DNA from: Sthenelais limicola
Lineage: Eukaryota > Annelida > Polychaeta > Phyllodocida > Sigalionidae
Reading direction: 5' to 3'
Length of the DNA: 64,000 nucleotides
Assembly (NCBI GenBank): GCA_942159475.1
Contig: OW804096.1
Coordinates: 133,662,941-133,726,940, forward strand
Shown here: positions 1-13,014 of the stretch, in pieces
How the letters are laid out: the number at the start of each line of letters is the position of its first letter
Position numbering within the stretch: position 1 is the first letter of the stretch
Notes under the pieces: generated by a model
What the model saw: only the letters and a program-made list of their open reading frames with translations
What the model was told of the DNA's origin: nothing
The model's database searches: none
Program-made: the position numbers and the translations under genes

Positions 1-150
1 CCATTATGTACATGTATGTACATTTTATTTTCAAAAATGCTGCGACATTTACCGTATGCATGGTGATTGTAGATTAGATAAGGATAAACATAGATCAAGG
101 GAATTTACTACCATTCATAAATTTGATACGCAAAATGCCTACCAAAAATT

Positions 151-374
151 GAAAAGATCTAACTTGACGATCACCGCATGATTTTTCTTCAAAATCTGAT
201 ACGATAACATTAATATGTTAAATATGAAACCGTGTTTACTGAGTGCTTGGATCTAAGCCCCGAAAAGATCTAACTTGACGATCACCGCATGATTTTTCTT
301 CAAAATCTGATACGATAACATTAATATGTTAAATATGAAACCGTGTTTACTGAGTGCTTGGATCTAAGCCCCGA
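151..374 (+). repeat. Tandem duplication, 111-bp unit
   Basis: The unit from GAAAAGATCTAACTTGACG to GATCTAAGCCCC occurs twice head to tail with no differences seen. Confidence 0.95.
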
Positions 375-638
375 ATTAGGAATATTCCAAAGAAACATAA
401 TAATATTAGGTTATCTGAACTAGATACAACATAAGCCTGGTAATTTCACGGAAAAACATTGGTCGTGGAAAAGTGCAGTTGTGCATGGCATGTTCATCGC
501 AAACATGCATGAATAATTGACAGCCAGTGTCTACTTGAGAATACAGATGAGAATCAATGTATTTAACATGTGCTGCACCAACAAGCTGCAGTAACACAAG
601 ACGGAAGTCCTGTTTGTCCGACCGTAACCTATACATGT

Positions 639-873
639 GGGTCAGATTTTCAGAAAATGTACAATTGGTATCTGTACCCATTTAGTAAATTCTGCTAAAT
701 TAGGCTGCAATTTGGTCAATACTAGGAAAATTCGAGTAGATTTGGCATTGCATTGATTCTAGCAATCTATCTGGTTAGGTTGAACTGTCTTTTGAACTTT
801 ATTTTCGTTTGAAATTTGGGTTATTTGAGAGGATTGGTGAAAGTGAATTGTACATTTTCTGGTGACTTCACCC
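639..873 (+). mobile_element. F1 MITE, subfamily A
   Basis: Begins GGGTCAGATTTTCAG and keeps most of the family. Its right end is altered (TTTTCTGGTGACTTCACCC). Flanks ATGT/ACGT differ at one base. Confidence 0.85.
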
Positions 874-1483
874 ACGTGCTGAGAGAGGGCAAACGTGAGA
901 ATTTTCTCAGGCAGGAATGGATACAAAACTGGATTTATTCCTTCTTTTTTTTTAAAAAAAAAGTTCGGGTGGGGATAGGTGTATGTGTGTGGGTGTGCTG
1001 AGGAAGGAGTGGGGGCATTTTCAGATTCAAGTGTTGGCATGAAAGAAGAAGACAAGAAAGTGAGGGTGAGGAAAAGAGGAGAGGTGGGATTGGCTGAGGT
1101 AGCGAGAGATCGAGAGAGCATTGCAATGCAAAGGAATTATAAGACCAGTCCTAATTCCAACATCATTATCTTCCAGACAAGTTTATATCTTCTTACAATT
1201 GTAAATATTCTAATAGAATATTATAGAATTTACTGTGGTCCAATTCATAATCTTTCCTAGAATTCGACAATTCAGCAATTCTCCAATAAAGGTTCTTCGT
1301 CTGCATATAAATTCCCCTGAAGGGCGTCAAGGAAGACAATCTGTGCAAAATGATAAGGTATTTCCCTTCTTTAAATTAAAATTAACAAATAGATCTGTCT
1401 TCGCCATATAATAATAGTTCTTCCACGTACCTAACTAAAGATTTAAAATAAGAGGAACAATACTGATGGCACATACCGTATAT

Positions 1484-1718
1484 GGGTCAGATTTGCAGCA
1501 AATGTACAATTCAACTTCATCAATCTTCTCAAATAACCCAAATTTCAGACGGAAATAAAGTTCAAAATACAGCTCAACCTAACCAAACTGATTGCTAGAA
1601 TTAATGCAATGTCGAATATTCTCGAATTTACCTAGTATTGACAAAATTGCAGCCTAATTTAGCAGTATTGACCAAAAGTCTAGAGCTGCCAATTGTACAT
1701 TTTCTGAAAATCTGACCC
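1484..1718 (-). mobile_element. F1 MITE, subfamily A
   Basis: Full length with both termini and exact ATAT duplication. The left end has one change (GATTTGCAG). Confidence 0.9.
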
Positions 1719-1995
1719 ATATAATTATGTCTAGACTGTATAGTGCATAGGGTGTTGGTTGGTTTAACCCTTCCCTAATATCACAACATAAAATATTCTT
1801 TCTTAATTGCACGGAAGTAAAACAGTCACAAATGAGGAAGTTATTTTTCAATGTCAAACAGAGCGAGTAAGTAAGTAATATGCATGAGCTGATCCCAAAA
1901 TGACCCCAAATTACCAATTTGATATGCCTTACCACAGAACTATAACTATCGTTATAGTTCCGTGGCTTTACTCAAAGAGCGTAAATATATATATT

Positions 1996-2212
1996 ATGTT
2001 TCAGGAAAATGAGTCACAAGTCGCAACATTGCTATTTTTCAAAGTTTTTATTCACAAGATTCAAAAATAAAAATATCAAAGTTAAAATATATAAATATTT
2101 ATTAGATGTCCTACTGATTACTATCATTGGATCGCCTTGATCTCATCTTTTCAAATATGATGATATCTCAAAATCCATATTTTGCGACTTGTGACTCATT
2201 CTCCTCAAACCA
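1996..2212. mobile_element. F7 inverted-repeat element
   Basis: AATGAGTCACAAGTCGCAA at 2009-2027 recurs perfectly inverted at 2182-2200. The match continues outward with mismatches (GTTT.AGGA). No target duplication identified. Confidence 0.65.
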
Positions 2213-3370
2213 TCACATTTTCCTTGTTACAAAGCCTATATAACTCGAACACTTTGTCTTAGGGCAAGCCCTGGAATCACTGTTGACATAGGAGGGAATC
2301 TCCAATCATCCTAAAATGTTAGTATACGATATATAAAGAATTAATACATGTAACAATAAAAAATACTAAAGCGCGTTAATTTCCATCTAATTAGTCATAA
2401 TGTACCGTAGACTGAAGGACGTCTCATACACACAGTGCTTCAGACTTGAACATCCTCTGACCTTCCTACATCTCTTCCACTTCTACTGTCTCACAGTCCC
2501 TTCCACCGAACCCTATACATGTATGCAGTGAGATAACCAACACTTTACGAGGGATTTGAGTTCATTGCGCTCTGGTATCTCCCTTCCATGTAAATCAATA
2601 TCATTTATAGGCAGGAGGGCGGGCTAGATTGAAGGATTCCTAGTGTATAATGCTTCTTACTCCCCAGTAGCCACTTAAACACCACATCCACTACATATGC
2701 CTAATGTGACTAGGCTATAGGCTACTATTATGCAGATACAATGGGATCAGTTCTAATAGCTACAGTGCACCATTACATAGGAAGTGACTTCAGGATTCAT
2801 TCTGAAAGTGATTCTTAACTGCTTATGAATTAATGCCACCGCATATTTCTTTTCATTTCAGCGGAGTCCCCTTTATTGAATAAGTAAATCATGTAATATA
2901 GAGTGTACATGTGTTTCTATTTGTCAAAAGCTTTATCTATTAAATATGATGTGCAGTTGTGGGTTATATGTTAAAATGTCTCTGCTTTGAGGACAGTATT
3001 TATAGCATTTTATAGATTCAATGATATTGGACCTAGCAGAGGGGCACAATTTATATCGCATATTGCTTAGTGTTATATATTGTCATCAACATTGAGCGCA
3101 GAGTACCCAAGCAGGTCATAAAGTAGGTCTACAGGGATTAGAACCCTCGGTGCCCTGAAGCAGAGGTATATGTGGGCCCACTTGTATACTACTCAGCTTC
3201 AGGGTCACCAAGGGCACTTATCCCTTAATCGTAGTTGATCCAACCCTTAAGTGGCGAGCAAATGGCGTTCAATTTTGATGAGGGAGGCCGGAGCTGAGTC
3301 CCTTGTAGAAGAAGGGCTGAGATCCCTGATGGGAAATCCCGGCTGGAGGCACCAACCAGTCTTAGAGAGC
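2213..3370. other. No gene seen
   Basis: AT-rich sequence without a convincing exon. A CAG acceptor-like site at about 2865 lacks a partner. Confidence 0.5.
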
Positions 3371-3374
3371 AGGA

Positions 3375-3609
3375 GGGTCAGATTTTCAGAAAATGTACAA
3401 TTCACCTTCACCAATCCTCTCAAATAACTCACATTTAAGACAAAAATGAGCTTCAAAATGCAGTTTAACATAGCAGAACTGATACTTTATATCAATGCTA
3501 TACCAACAATACTCAGATCTACCAAGTATTCATAATTGTTCTACCTAATTTAGCAGAATTTCCTAAATGTGTAGAGCTGCCAATTGTACATTTTCTGAAA
3601 ATCTGACCT
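3375..3609 (-). mobile_element. F1 MITE, subfamily B, AGGA duplication
   Basis: Flanked by AGGA at 3371-3374 and 3610-3613. This non-palindromic duplication fixes the element border at GGG. The last base is T instead of C. Confidence 0.9.
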
Positions 3610-3613
3610 AGGA

Positions 3614-4370
3614 GCACAGCCTCATTCATCCCCTCCATCTCTGAGTACATTCTGGAACCACTGTAAAGATAGTACATGTAATTTTAGTGGTGTGAAATGT
3701 TCGAGTTTGTTCTAGGACTTTTTACATTTCGCAATAAAAGAATGTATATTTGTGATGTTGGTGATATTGGTGTTTCCCCTAATAGTGGGTCCTATTTAAG
3801 ACATGTTGGAATATGTTTTTGAATTAAGGGGAAGAAAAAATAATCTTTTCTTCTATATTCAAGGTCAGTAAAATAATATACATCTAATACCTATTGTAAT
3901 TCCCCTTCCCAGATCGTCCATTCACCAATTTCCAAAAGCTGTTATTGGCGCAATAGTCAGAGTATATTGGATGGAAGCTGGTGGTGGAAGGTAAATGAGA
4001 TATCGTTTTAATTAGGATACCCAACCGGGTATTTCGGCTGAATAATATAAGAAGTATTTGGTAAGCATCATATCTATATCCTGTGAGCTATGAGGTGAAG
4101 GCTACTTGGAATCAATAACGCAGAGCTCAGTCAATTGACAAAGGTTGGCTTAGGTAATAAATGTTACCTTAGATTCCGCTTACGAGAAATCTTCACGTAC
4201 GTACCACTGCATGACTTTATTAGATTTTTTCTTCACATTATATGATTAACACATGTTTTCTCATATAACAAAGGGGCTTTATCAGTTTACCAAGTAGAAT
4301 TAGATGCAAATATTTTGTAAAAGGTCATTTACAGCTCATAATATATAAGCCCTTGAGAAATAGCGATAAG

Positions 4371-4406
<36 letters not shown>

Positions 4407-5973
4407 TATAATAGGTTACTGGATATATTTCATCTCTTTTTTCTTTCTTTTTTATTGTATTAAAGGCCAATTACATAATATTTATCCGAACAATTGACAA
4501 AACGTAGTGTATCACTCAGTGATGTCTTCGTACGTTGCCTTATAAAAGTCTCATGATTACTGTACTATAATCAAATTACAGACTCAAATCACAAACAATT
4601 AAGATTATAAATGTAATGTCTTCAATGAATTATCCGTACAAGGGTATAACCTCTTCTTAATTTAGCTCACATCTTCCCATCTGAGTGTTTTTATATTGAT
4701 AAATACTACTACATGTACTAGTATTTGCAACTTGAATGCATGGGAACAGTGTCAATCATACACAATTGCACTATTGACGATTTTCCAATTTAAAAAAAAA
4801 CCGCTGGGTAATTGCACTTAAAATCTGAAGTAGGATTTTGGACATGACGAAGCATAAAATTAAATGGAGAATTTCTATAGGATCCTTCTTATAGCTGGCC
4901 TGGGTCTTATCTGGGATCCCTTGTTCTCCCACCCCTTGAAGATCTATAGCACCCTCCCCTATTATTAGTGTTCCACTTGATTATGCATTGATTATTTGAA
5001 GCCATCGCCCGTGATGAACCAAGAGGATAGCAGGAAGCATAATAATTATTTCATTGGGAATCTAAGTTATGGAAGGAGTGGTAATAATAAGGGCTTCATA
5101 GGAAGATAAACATAGATGCATTGGGAAATATCCTAACAGTACCGGGTTCAAACGCACTTTGTTCGAAACTTGACCAGCCCAAGTAAATGCTAAAAGGCAA
5201 CCAATTCGAGATTCATATTATGGGTAATTCATGTCCGAAGACAAAAAAAAACGTCTGATCTACTCTCTAGGAGTAATTATGCATATATCCCATAGAGGCA
5301 GTTGAAAGTGGACTCTATGAACTGAACTAAAAACAACATGGTATTATGATAATAATAATGATAATGATATATTTATACATGAAGTAACAGAAAGGCACAA
5401 AAGAAAAACATGTAATAACAATTATTTAACGTCTTCCAAGGACTGCAGATTCAGTACTTTACATATATAGGCCTACCATTATCACCATGAAGAGATGATA
5501 ATATCAAACATATAATATAATAAATTATACCATACATACTTGGTAATAATAATGATAATAATAGGTAATACCACAGAATCCAGTATACTTCATCACATTA
5601 GAATATGAAAATCTACATGATATCCCAGTGTTTTCGAAGAAAAGAAAAAAGACTCTTGATTTACCCCTTCGCGAATCCATTTCATCATAATTATTTGCAA
5701 TATTGATGAATGGGACTAATCTCACTCGGCTTTCACACTGGAAAAACTGACCCACATTCCATGCGATTATCCTTTCCCTCCAGACAAGCATTATCGTCAC
5801 TGAGAATGGTTCAACACTTCTTACTGATTTCAATAATCTTAATGTCATAAATAATCCTCACTCGCCTGAATTATTAATGGTAGCAAGTGAGAAAGAAGAA
5901 ATTCACCCCAATTAAGCCACTTTGTCTCTCCCTCTATTGCCTCCCTCCTTCCCTCCCTCCCTCGATCCCTTCT
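3614..5973. other. Mostly featureless; one weak exon-like segment
   Basis: 3913-3990 has acceptor CCCCTTCCCAG and donor GGAAG|GTAAAT with two open frames. The rest is AT-rich with a poly-T run and GATAATAAT simple sequence. Confidence 0.4.
4376..4404 (+). repeat. Poly-T run
   Basis: 29 consecutive T. No retrotransposon body seen next to it. Confidence 0.95.
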
Positions 5974-5977
5974 TATG

Positions 5978-6211
5978 GGTAAGATTTTCAGTGAACGTAC
6001 AATTGGCAGATCAACATATTTTGTAAATTCTGCTAAATTGGACTGAAAAATCATCAACACTAGGTATATATGAGTGTATTTGGTATTGCCTTGATTCAAA
6101 CAGTGTGTTTGGTTATGTTGAACAGTATTTTGAACCTGATTTTTGTCTTAAATTTGGGTTATTTGAGAGAATTGGTGAAGGTGAATTGTACATTTTCTGA
6201 AAATCTGACCC
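5978..6211 (+). mobile_element. F1 MITE, subfamily C
   Basis: Full length. The left end is mutated (GGGTAAGATTTTCAGTGAACG). Flanks TTAT/ATAT differ at one base. The interior carries the C-type GCCTTGATTCAAACAGTG segment. Confidence 0.85.
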
Positions 6212-6679
6212 ATATATTCCTCCCAATGTATGGGCTAAAGCTAATGGGGGATTCGCGGCATTTGCCCTATTGTCACGCCCTCTGGCGCCAGAAACCGGTC
6301 CTAGAATGCGTGTAAAATGCAGAAAAGGGCCAGAAAAAGTAACTTTCTGGGTAGCCTATGGAACCACACTAAAAATATCTTGATTTCAAGAATAGAGTTT
6401 ATTTGCTATTATGTTAGTTTTATTTCATTTCTGTTAGTTCATTGCATTGAATTGTGTCCCAGATCCATGATAATCTAGGGTTTTTCTTAGTTTTTGTACA
6501 CGACTTTTCAAAATTTAATATAATTTGCTTTGTATGGATATTTGATCACAATGATTCCCATGGAAATTCTGCAGAACATCATGGAAACAGATTTCTCTGG
6601 AGCCATCCCACACTCAGTACTTCTAAACACTGAAGTCCCCAATTAGACATACGCAGTCTGGAAATAAAGAAGGATTAAA

Positions 6680-6909
6680 CACTCTAGGCCCAAACCCTCA
6701 GATCACACTCTAGGCCCAAACCCTCAGATCAGATAAGAATGGCATGTCAGCCTACTTCACTAATCGGTCTCCTCGCCTAAGACTCGGCGTTTTAATGGGA
6801 ATATAATGACATTTTGCGGTCTTAATGGAATTATAATGGCACTTTGCGGTTTGAGGCGAGGGGCTTTCCCTTCGTTTGAAGGGACTCTACCATCTTTGGA
6901 CCTAGACTG
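6680..6909 (+). mobile_element. F2 MITE, TAAA duplication
   Basis: Starts CACTCTAGGCCCAAACCC and ends TTGGACCTAGACTG, flanked exactly by TAAA. The first 26 bp are tandemly duplicated. Confidence 0.85.
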
Positions 6910-7377
6910 TAAAGCCCTACATGGAGGTTATTAATCCTTTTAGTTTCTGCCTTAGGTGGTTATGTCCTCCGGTCTGCTCAAGGTAGAGACTAACCAGATT
7001 GAATATCATCATCTGCGGAGGAGGAATAAAATACACCAAAAACGACAGAGGAGGGTTGTTTGTCTTATCTTCTTAAACGACCAGGCAGACAGGAGAAATA
7101 TTATAAGCTTTGACTTTAATATTAAACGTATTTTGCCATGTTTGTCCTCTAACTGTCTGTCGCAAGGACATCTATACTGTGTTTGGTGGGGCCCGTCAAT
7201 GACTGTCTAGACTTTGATGCATAAATAACAGAAAATACAAGAGTGATTGGAGGCAGTGTTTACAAGCCTATGTTATGTAGACCTAAAGTTTGATTTGTTT
7301 GCAGTCCATTTATTCCATCCAAAGCGTCAATGGTATCCACACCACATCGAGCCTCGACCCTCTAAGCAAAAATAACC

Positions 7378-7582
7378 CAGTCTAGGTCCAAAGATGGGAG
7401 AGTCCCTTCAAACGAAGGGAAAGCCTCTCGCCTCAAAACCGCAAAGTGCCATTATAATTCCATTAAGACCGCAAAATGTCATTATATTCCCATTAAAACG
7501 CCGAGTCTTAGGCGAGGAGACCGATTAGCGAAGCAGGCTTACATACCATTCTTATCTGATCGGAGGGTTTGGACCTAGAGTG
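7378..7582 (-). mobile_element. F2 MITE, AACC duplication
   Basis: Starts CAGTCTAGGTCCAAAG and ends TTGGACCTAGAGTG, exact AACC flanks. Inverted relative to the copy at 6680. Confidence 0.87.
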
Positions 7583-7586
7583 AACC

Positions 7587-8526
7587 TGTTATATTGCCTC
7601 ATGTAATTTATTTCATTATTTATTTAGAATTTTTATACAGTTAATTCTCCGTAAAATGACAATTGAATCGTAGACAAGCATGCACAGTGTACAATGAATG
7701 TTACAACTAATGGAGTTCAATTACATATCAAGATAATGGGGAGGAAACCACCAGTACTATTTGTCCTAATTTCAATCCAGAATAACCATGGTCTTCCACC
7801 CACTGTTGTGTATAGCTACATTAAGCTCTGGGAACCAAAAGGAAATTATTGAAAATTATGTCTGAGGTATCTTACCAAAATTCTCGGCTAACTGTAGCTT
7901 ATTCCACATTATCTGTGAACTAATTCCCATACAGGAGCCTGGGCCTGCCCCCATCCATTTAAAGTTAAATCAAGCTAAACGAAACGGACTGTATTCTTGT
8001 AATAACCCGGCAGGGAAAGGTTTGCTTCAGCCATTATCTCCACCATTTTTATCTCGGCTCACAAGTACAGGCACAACTAGTCGCCCTACTAATCTGTGCA
8101 CTTTTTATACAGCCAGTATTCATTATGATCATTACAGCTCGGCTGGATCCCCCGATATAATTAGCCTGGGATGAAATGAGAGGGAGAATAGGGACAATGA
8201 CTACTAGGGAATGAGTGGGAGGAGGTGAAGGGAAGGGGAAAGGGAACGGGGGCGTGGGGTGATGAGGAGAGGAGGAAAATTATAAGAGGGCAGTTCTAGA
8301 TTCTACGGGTCTTTGATCAAGGAAGGGGTATATTTGTTGTCTCTAATGTCTAAATGTCCTTAGAATTTAGAAATATCCCTTTAAATATTTAAATATACTC
8401 GTTGTCACTGCCTTCGCAGAAGAGAAACATATTTTATGACAAACTAATAATATAATCAAAGTTATTGAAAAGGGTAAGACTTCTAACGCTATAAATGCAT
8501 TGGCAATCACTATTGACAATATTGAT
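7587..8526. other. No gene seen
   Basis: A purine-rich stretch at 8180-8280 and otherwise ordinary AT-rich DNA. Confidence 0.5.
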
Positions 8527-8590
8527 ACAACTCCCCCCCCCATCAGCCCTCCCCCCCCGTCAGCCCTCCCCCCCCCCCCCTCCATCAGCC
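8527..8590 (+). repeat. C-rich tandem (CATCAGCC plus C runs)
   Basis: Three CC[A/G]TCAGCC units separated by C runs of 8-13. Confidence 0.9.
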
Positions 8591-8873
8591 GCCACCCTCA
8601 CCCCCCGGAAAGAAATCCAGAATAAATACATCCGCGCATAAACACCCTCAACAAGACTCCCGTCGAAATGAAGTGTGGGAAAGATGGTTATTGGGGTACA
8701 CCATATATAATTGATAGGGAAATGATGGAGTCGAAGTTGGGTGAGGTTGGGAAATTGAGCTTGGGTGAATACATGTATCATCCTTACAGCTTCATCAGCA
8801 TAAAGGGCATGCAATATCTTGCAGGCGTCTGACACAGATGTTAAAGCTAACAGACACTTGCAAATGAGTATTT

Positions 8874-9085
8874 GGGTCAGATTTTCAGAAAATGTACAAT
8901 TGGCAGCTCTTCATATTTAGTAATTTCTGCTAAACAATTGTATAAATTTTGGGTAGGCCTATATCTGAGTATATTTAGTATCGCATTCATTTAAAGTATC
9001 AGTTTTTGCATTTTGAAGCTCTTAAATGTGGGTTATTTGAGAGGATTGGTGAAGGTGAATTGTACATTTTCTGAAAATCTGACCC
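8874..9085 (+). mobile_element. F1 MITE, subfamily B, internally shortened
   Basis: 212 bp with both ends intact and exact ATTT duplication. Small internal deletions remove part of the middle. Confidence 0.88.
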
Positions 9086-9296
9086 ATTTCATGAAAGTCT
9101 TAAAGTAATTTCTGCAAGATCTATTATTTAGTTTCCCGTACGTTCTGTGTACCTGTAACCACAATGGAATTGGAACAATGTGTTTTATAATGTTTTATAA
9201 AACCCTATTTAAGGCACCTCGAATTTCTTTAAATTCCACTTATTCCTTTCTCTATGGAACATGAGATTCTCAAATTTGAGTTAATCTCCCCTATAT

Positions 9297-9519
9297 GGGT
9301 CAGATTTTCAGAAAATGTACAATTGGCAGCTCTACACATGAAGGAACTTCTGCTAAATTAGGCTGAAAAATGATGAATACCGGGTATATCTGAGTATATT
9401 TGGTATCACATTGATTTAAAGTATCAGTTCCGTTATGCTAAACTGCATTTTAAAGCTCATTTTTGTCTTAAATGTGGGTTATTTGAGAGGATTGGTGCAG
9501 GTCAATTGTACATTTTCTA
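9297..9519 (+). mobile_element. F1 MITE, subfamily B, right end lost
   Basis: The left end is intact. Similarity stops within the right terminal repeat (ACATTTTCTA), where unrelated sequence and an 11-bp tandem repeat begin. Confidence 0.82.
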
Positions 9520-9563
9520 GGGTCTCGCAAACAATCGCAAGCTCTCGCATAGTTGCATGCACT

Positions 9564-9620
9564 AGTGGAATCGCAGTGGAATCACAGTGGAATCGCAGTG
9601 GAATCATAGTGGAATCGCAG
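9564..9620 (+). repeat. 11-bp tandem repeat, five units
   Basis: AGTGGAATCGC repeated with single-base variants (..CAC, ..CAT), close to the broken end of the F1 copy. Confidence 0.8.
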
Positions 9621-9884
9621 CCTAAACTTAATTGTGCCTCCGGAGTAGTCCGGGCAAGTAGTGCTAGAAAGTGGTTAGATTAAATTGGACGAAAGGAGTA
9701 TAAGAGTAATTACCTCACTCCACATTGTGATTGCATGGTGGGGACCACTAGTACATCTCTTCGTTAGTGACGAGAAAATGGAGATTCATGCATGAACAAT
9801 AAGGTATTATCAGCCCACCGCTGTCTTAATAATATAAGGGACTTGTTTTCATCAAGTATTATGTTTAATTCAAGTGAAATACAT

Positions 9885-10119
9885 GGGTCAGATTTTCCGA
9901 AAATGTACAATTGGCAGCTCTACACATTAAGGAAATTCTCCGAAATTAGGCTAAACAAGGAAGAATACTTGGTATATCTGAGTATATTTCGTATCGCATT
10001 GATTTAAAGTATCAGTTCTGTTATGTTATACTGCATTTTGAAGCTCATTTTTGTCTTAAATGTGGGTTATTGGAGAGGACTGGTGAAGGCAAATTGTACA
10101 TTTTCTGAAAATCTGACCC
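9885..10119 (+). mobile_element. F1 MITE, subfamily B
   Basis: Both ends are present. Flanks ACAT/ATAT differ at one base. Confidence 0.88.
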
Positions 10120-10347
10120 ATATAGTAAATATGGGATCCACCCACCATTGTGTGCAATGTACAATTAACCATAGAACATTCAGTAATTCTTCTGAAATTT
10201 CATGAATTTAACCAATATCAAGTCTTCCAAAAGCAACTTGTGTTTCAATATACATGTAGTGAGATGCTCTTTCAATCTTTCTTTCTCTCACTAAATCACC
10301 CGCTCACAGTTTCACTCCACTCTCTCTCTCTCTACCGATACCTATAT

Positions 10348-10580
10348 GGGTCAGATTTTTAGAAAATGTACAATTGGCAGCTGTACACCTTGAGTCAATT
10401 CTGCTAAATTAAGCTGCAATTTGGTCAATACTTGATAAATTTGAGTGTATTTGATTGCATTGATTCTATCAATCTGTTTGGTTAGGTTGAACTGTATTTC
10501 AAACTTTATTTTCGTCTGAAATTTGGGTTATTTGAGAGGATTGGCGAAGTTGAATTGTACATTTTCTGAAAATCTGACCC
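10348..10580 (+). mobile_element. F1 MITE, subfamily A
   Basis: Both ends are present, with one change at the left (GATTTTTAG). Flanks ATAT/ATCT. A short CT run lies just upstream. Confidence 0.88.
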
Positions 10581-11035
10581 ATCTATGTCTACTCCTTGCT
10601 AACTGAAAATTACCATCGTCAATTTCAAATGAAATACTATAGTATTATCATTCAAGTAATATGTTCTACATAACTTTTCCAACCACTGCCCGAACGCGAG
10701 TTATGTAATAATTAAGCCATTTTGTTTCCAATTAAATCACTTCCAACCTCCATTATGCACCCACTGGAAAGATACAACACAAAGATGAAGCCAAAACTTA
10801 TTAGGGAAAAACAGGAAAGTGGTAATAATCCTTTGAACAAGGAAGAGGGTGAGCTGGGAACGTGAATAACTAGGGCATGCTTTGTTTAAAGCTATAAAAA
10901 CAACCCATCATAACCCCAAAGTAAAAAAACGATCATAAATAGGGGGAAAATCGATATAGAACAAAACACTCGAGGAAGACAAAGCGATGTAAACGTTGAT
11001 AAGCCATAGGAACTCACCCATGCTCACTGATAACT

Positions 11036-11271
11036 GGGTCAGATTTTCAGAAAATATACAATTCGTTTTCACCAATCCTATCACATAACGCAAATTTAAG
11101 ACCAAAATGACTCTCAAAATACAGTTTAACCTAACCAAACAGATTGCTAGAATCAATGCAATGCCGAATATACTCAAATCTATTTAGCATTGACCAAATT
11201 GCAGCTTAATTTAGCATGAATTGATTTAATGTGAAGAGCTGCCAATTGTACATTTTCTGAAAATCTGACCC
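11036..11271 (-). mobile_element. F1 MITE, subfamily A
   Basis: Both ends are present. Flanks AACT/ATCT differ at one base. Confidence 0.86.
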
Positions 11272-11275
11272 ATCT

Positions 11276-13014
11276 ATGGGGAGAGATTGTCAGGCAATGG
11301 GAATAGGGAAACACTACTTTGCCACTGATCTTTTATAGGATGTTTTTACCAGGATGCTTAAGCACAGCTTTTACAGCTTCCACTATACATAGATTTCACA
11401 TGACGTCACCCAGTAGGCTGGAGTATCACAGTGACCGCCATGTCCAGGGTCATCGCTAAGCTGGCCGTCTATGGCGGGGGTATCAAAACAAAGTTGATAA
11501 AACTCACAAGAGTAGATACTTGGGTAATACTACACTATAGGCAGATTATCTAACCTATCATGAAGGTATTGTTGAGGCAGATTAAAACTGGAAAAGGTTA
11601 AAACAGCCAGAAAACGATATTTTCAAGTATCGCAGCATACATAGCCATCTAACTTGACCCCAAACATGGCGAGGGCCGTGACGTCAGTGAAATCTATGTA
11701 TATTACTACTGGGGGAGAATGCTAAATGTATCTATTTATGAGTGGAAAACTGGTGCTAACTGTCAGAAAGGACGATATTTACAGTGAGAACTGTTACATT
11801 TATCTTCAGAGTCTCAAAGGAAGGTCAATGCCCTTTGAGGCCTTGGGTAAATGGACTACTTCTGTCCCTTGGGTATAAAAAGTCTGCACATCAACCTAGC
11901 ATCTTTCTCATGCAATACGAACTAAAAAAACAACACTGCCCTAGCTTGCCATTGAGTAAAACATTAATATTAAGAATACATCTAAACTGAATCACGCATG
12001 CACGGTATTCAGCAATGGTTATAATGATAATGTAGTGGCACTAATGAATATTGGAGATTATATCTGAACGAACGTGGCCCATCGCAAAAAAGTGTTTGGA
12101 TTCGAAGGAAAGAATTGAATATCTATCAATTGATGTTTTGTTTTGCCTAAAGGAAGTACGATGGGTGTGCGGTGGCACCAAGCTTTCCTTTCATTTGATT
12201 TAGGGACGATTGATGCTAATTTAAGAAACATATGGGTCAGATTTTCAGAAAATAATATAATTCACCTTCCCCAACCATCTCAAATAATCCAAATGTAAGA
12301 GAAAAATTACGTTCAAAATGCAGTATAACATTTGTAGAGCTGAGGATTGTACATTTTCTGAAAATCTGACCCATATGGACCTTATACCATTGACGGTGCT
12401 GTTGAAAATATGTTGGCTTTTTTTTATATAGAAATGTGGCTAAATATGTGTATGTTCTTCCATCCCAGCCTGCAGTACTGTAGCTGACATATACGCAGTG
12501 GCGCTTGCAAATCCGCTATTGTCTACCATTTTTTTAAAACGTTTTTATTCAATGTGTGGCCAGACATCTCTCACAGAAAAGTGATTTTCGTAGGTAATCA
12601 TTGCGACATGGAATAATACTTGCTAAATGTTGGCAATTTTTCTTGTAATATTCTATTCAACCAGGAAGTAAGTCTGACATATTTTAAGGCAAATCATCAT
12701 AAATTATTCTTCAATTTTGATCTTTTCGAAGAGATCACCAATCGGATGCTATTGCATTCAAATCATTTTATGATGCTCCAGTTAGAAAATACGAGCCCAA
12801 AGGTGCTACAAATGTAAGACTTGCGGTTGTTAGTTCAATGCTGATAGACAGTTCTATAATACCACCCAGCTAGTGAAACATACACAGATAGTGCACTGTA
12901 AGGTTAATCCGCCAAGATTAAGAAACTAGTGATAATCTACCGCTAGACCCTGACCGCATCAAGGCTATACTTTACCTCTTTCACCAGCTGACTCCGATCA
13001 GGAGCTGATCCGGG
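11276..13014. other. No gene seen apart from one short F1 derivative
   Basis: Only short open frames without splice or domain support. Confidence 0.45.
12234..12372 (-). mobile_element. F1 MITE, subfamily D, 139-bp deletion derivative
   Basis: Both termini and an exact ATAT duplication flank a core missing about 95 bp. The surviving flanks match the D copy at 16612-16845 (ATTACGTTCAAAATGCAGT, GTAGAGCTGAGGAT). Confidence 0.85.

Noticed and set aside
1484..1718. F1 first read as a TA-flanked mariner-type MITE
   Set aside because: Copies with AGGA, TTTT, ATGA, TGAT and GTAT flanks show the duplication is 4 bp and AT is often only part of it.
9435..9683. Recurrent small frames with GYLRGLVKVNCTFSENLTH at many loci
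   Set aside because: They are translations of the F1 terminal region, recur only where F1 occurs, and are broken differently in each copy.
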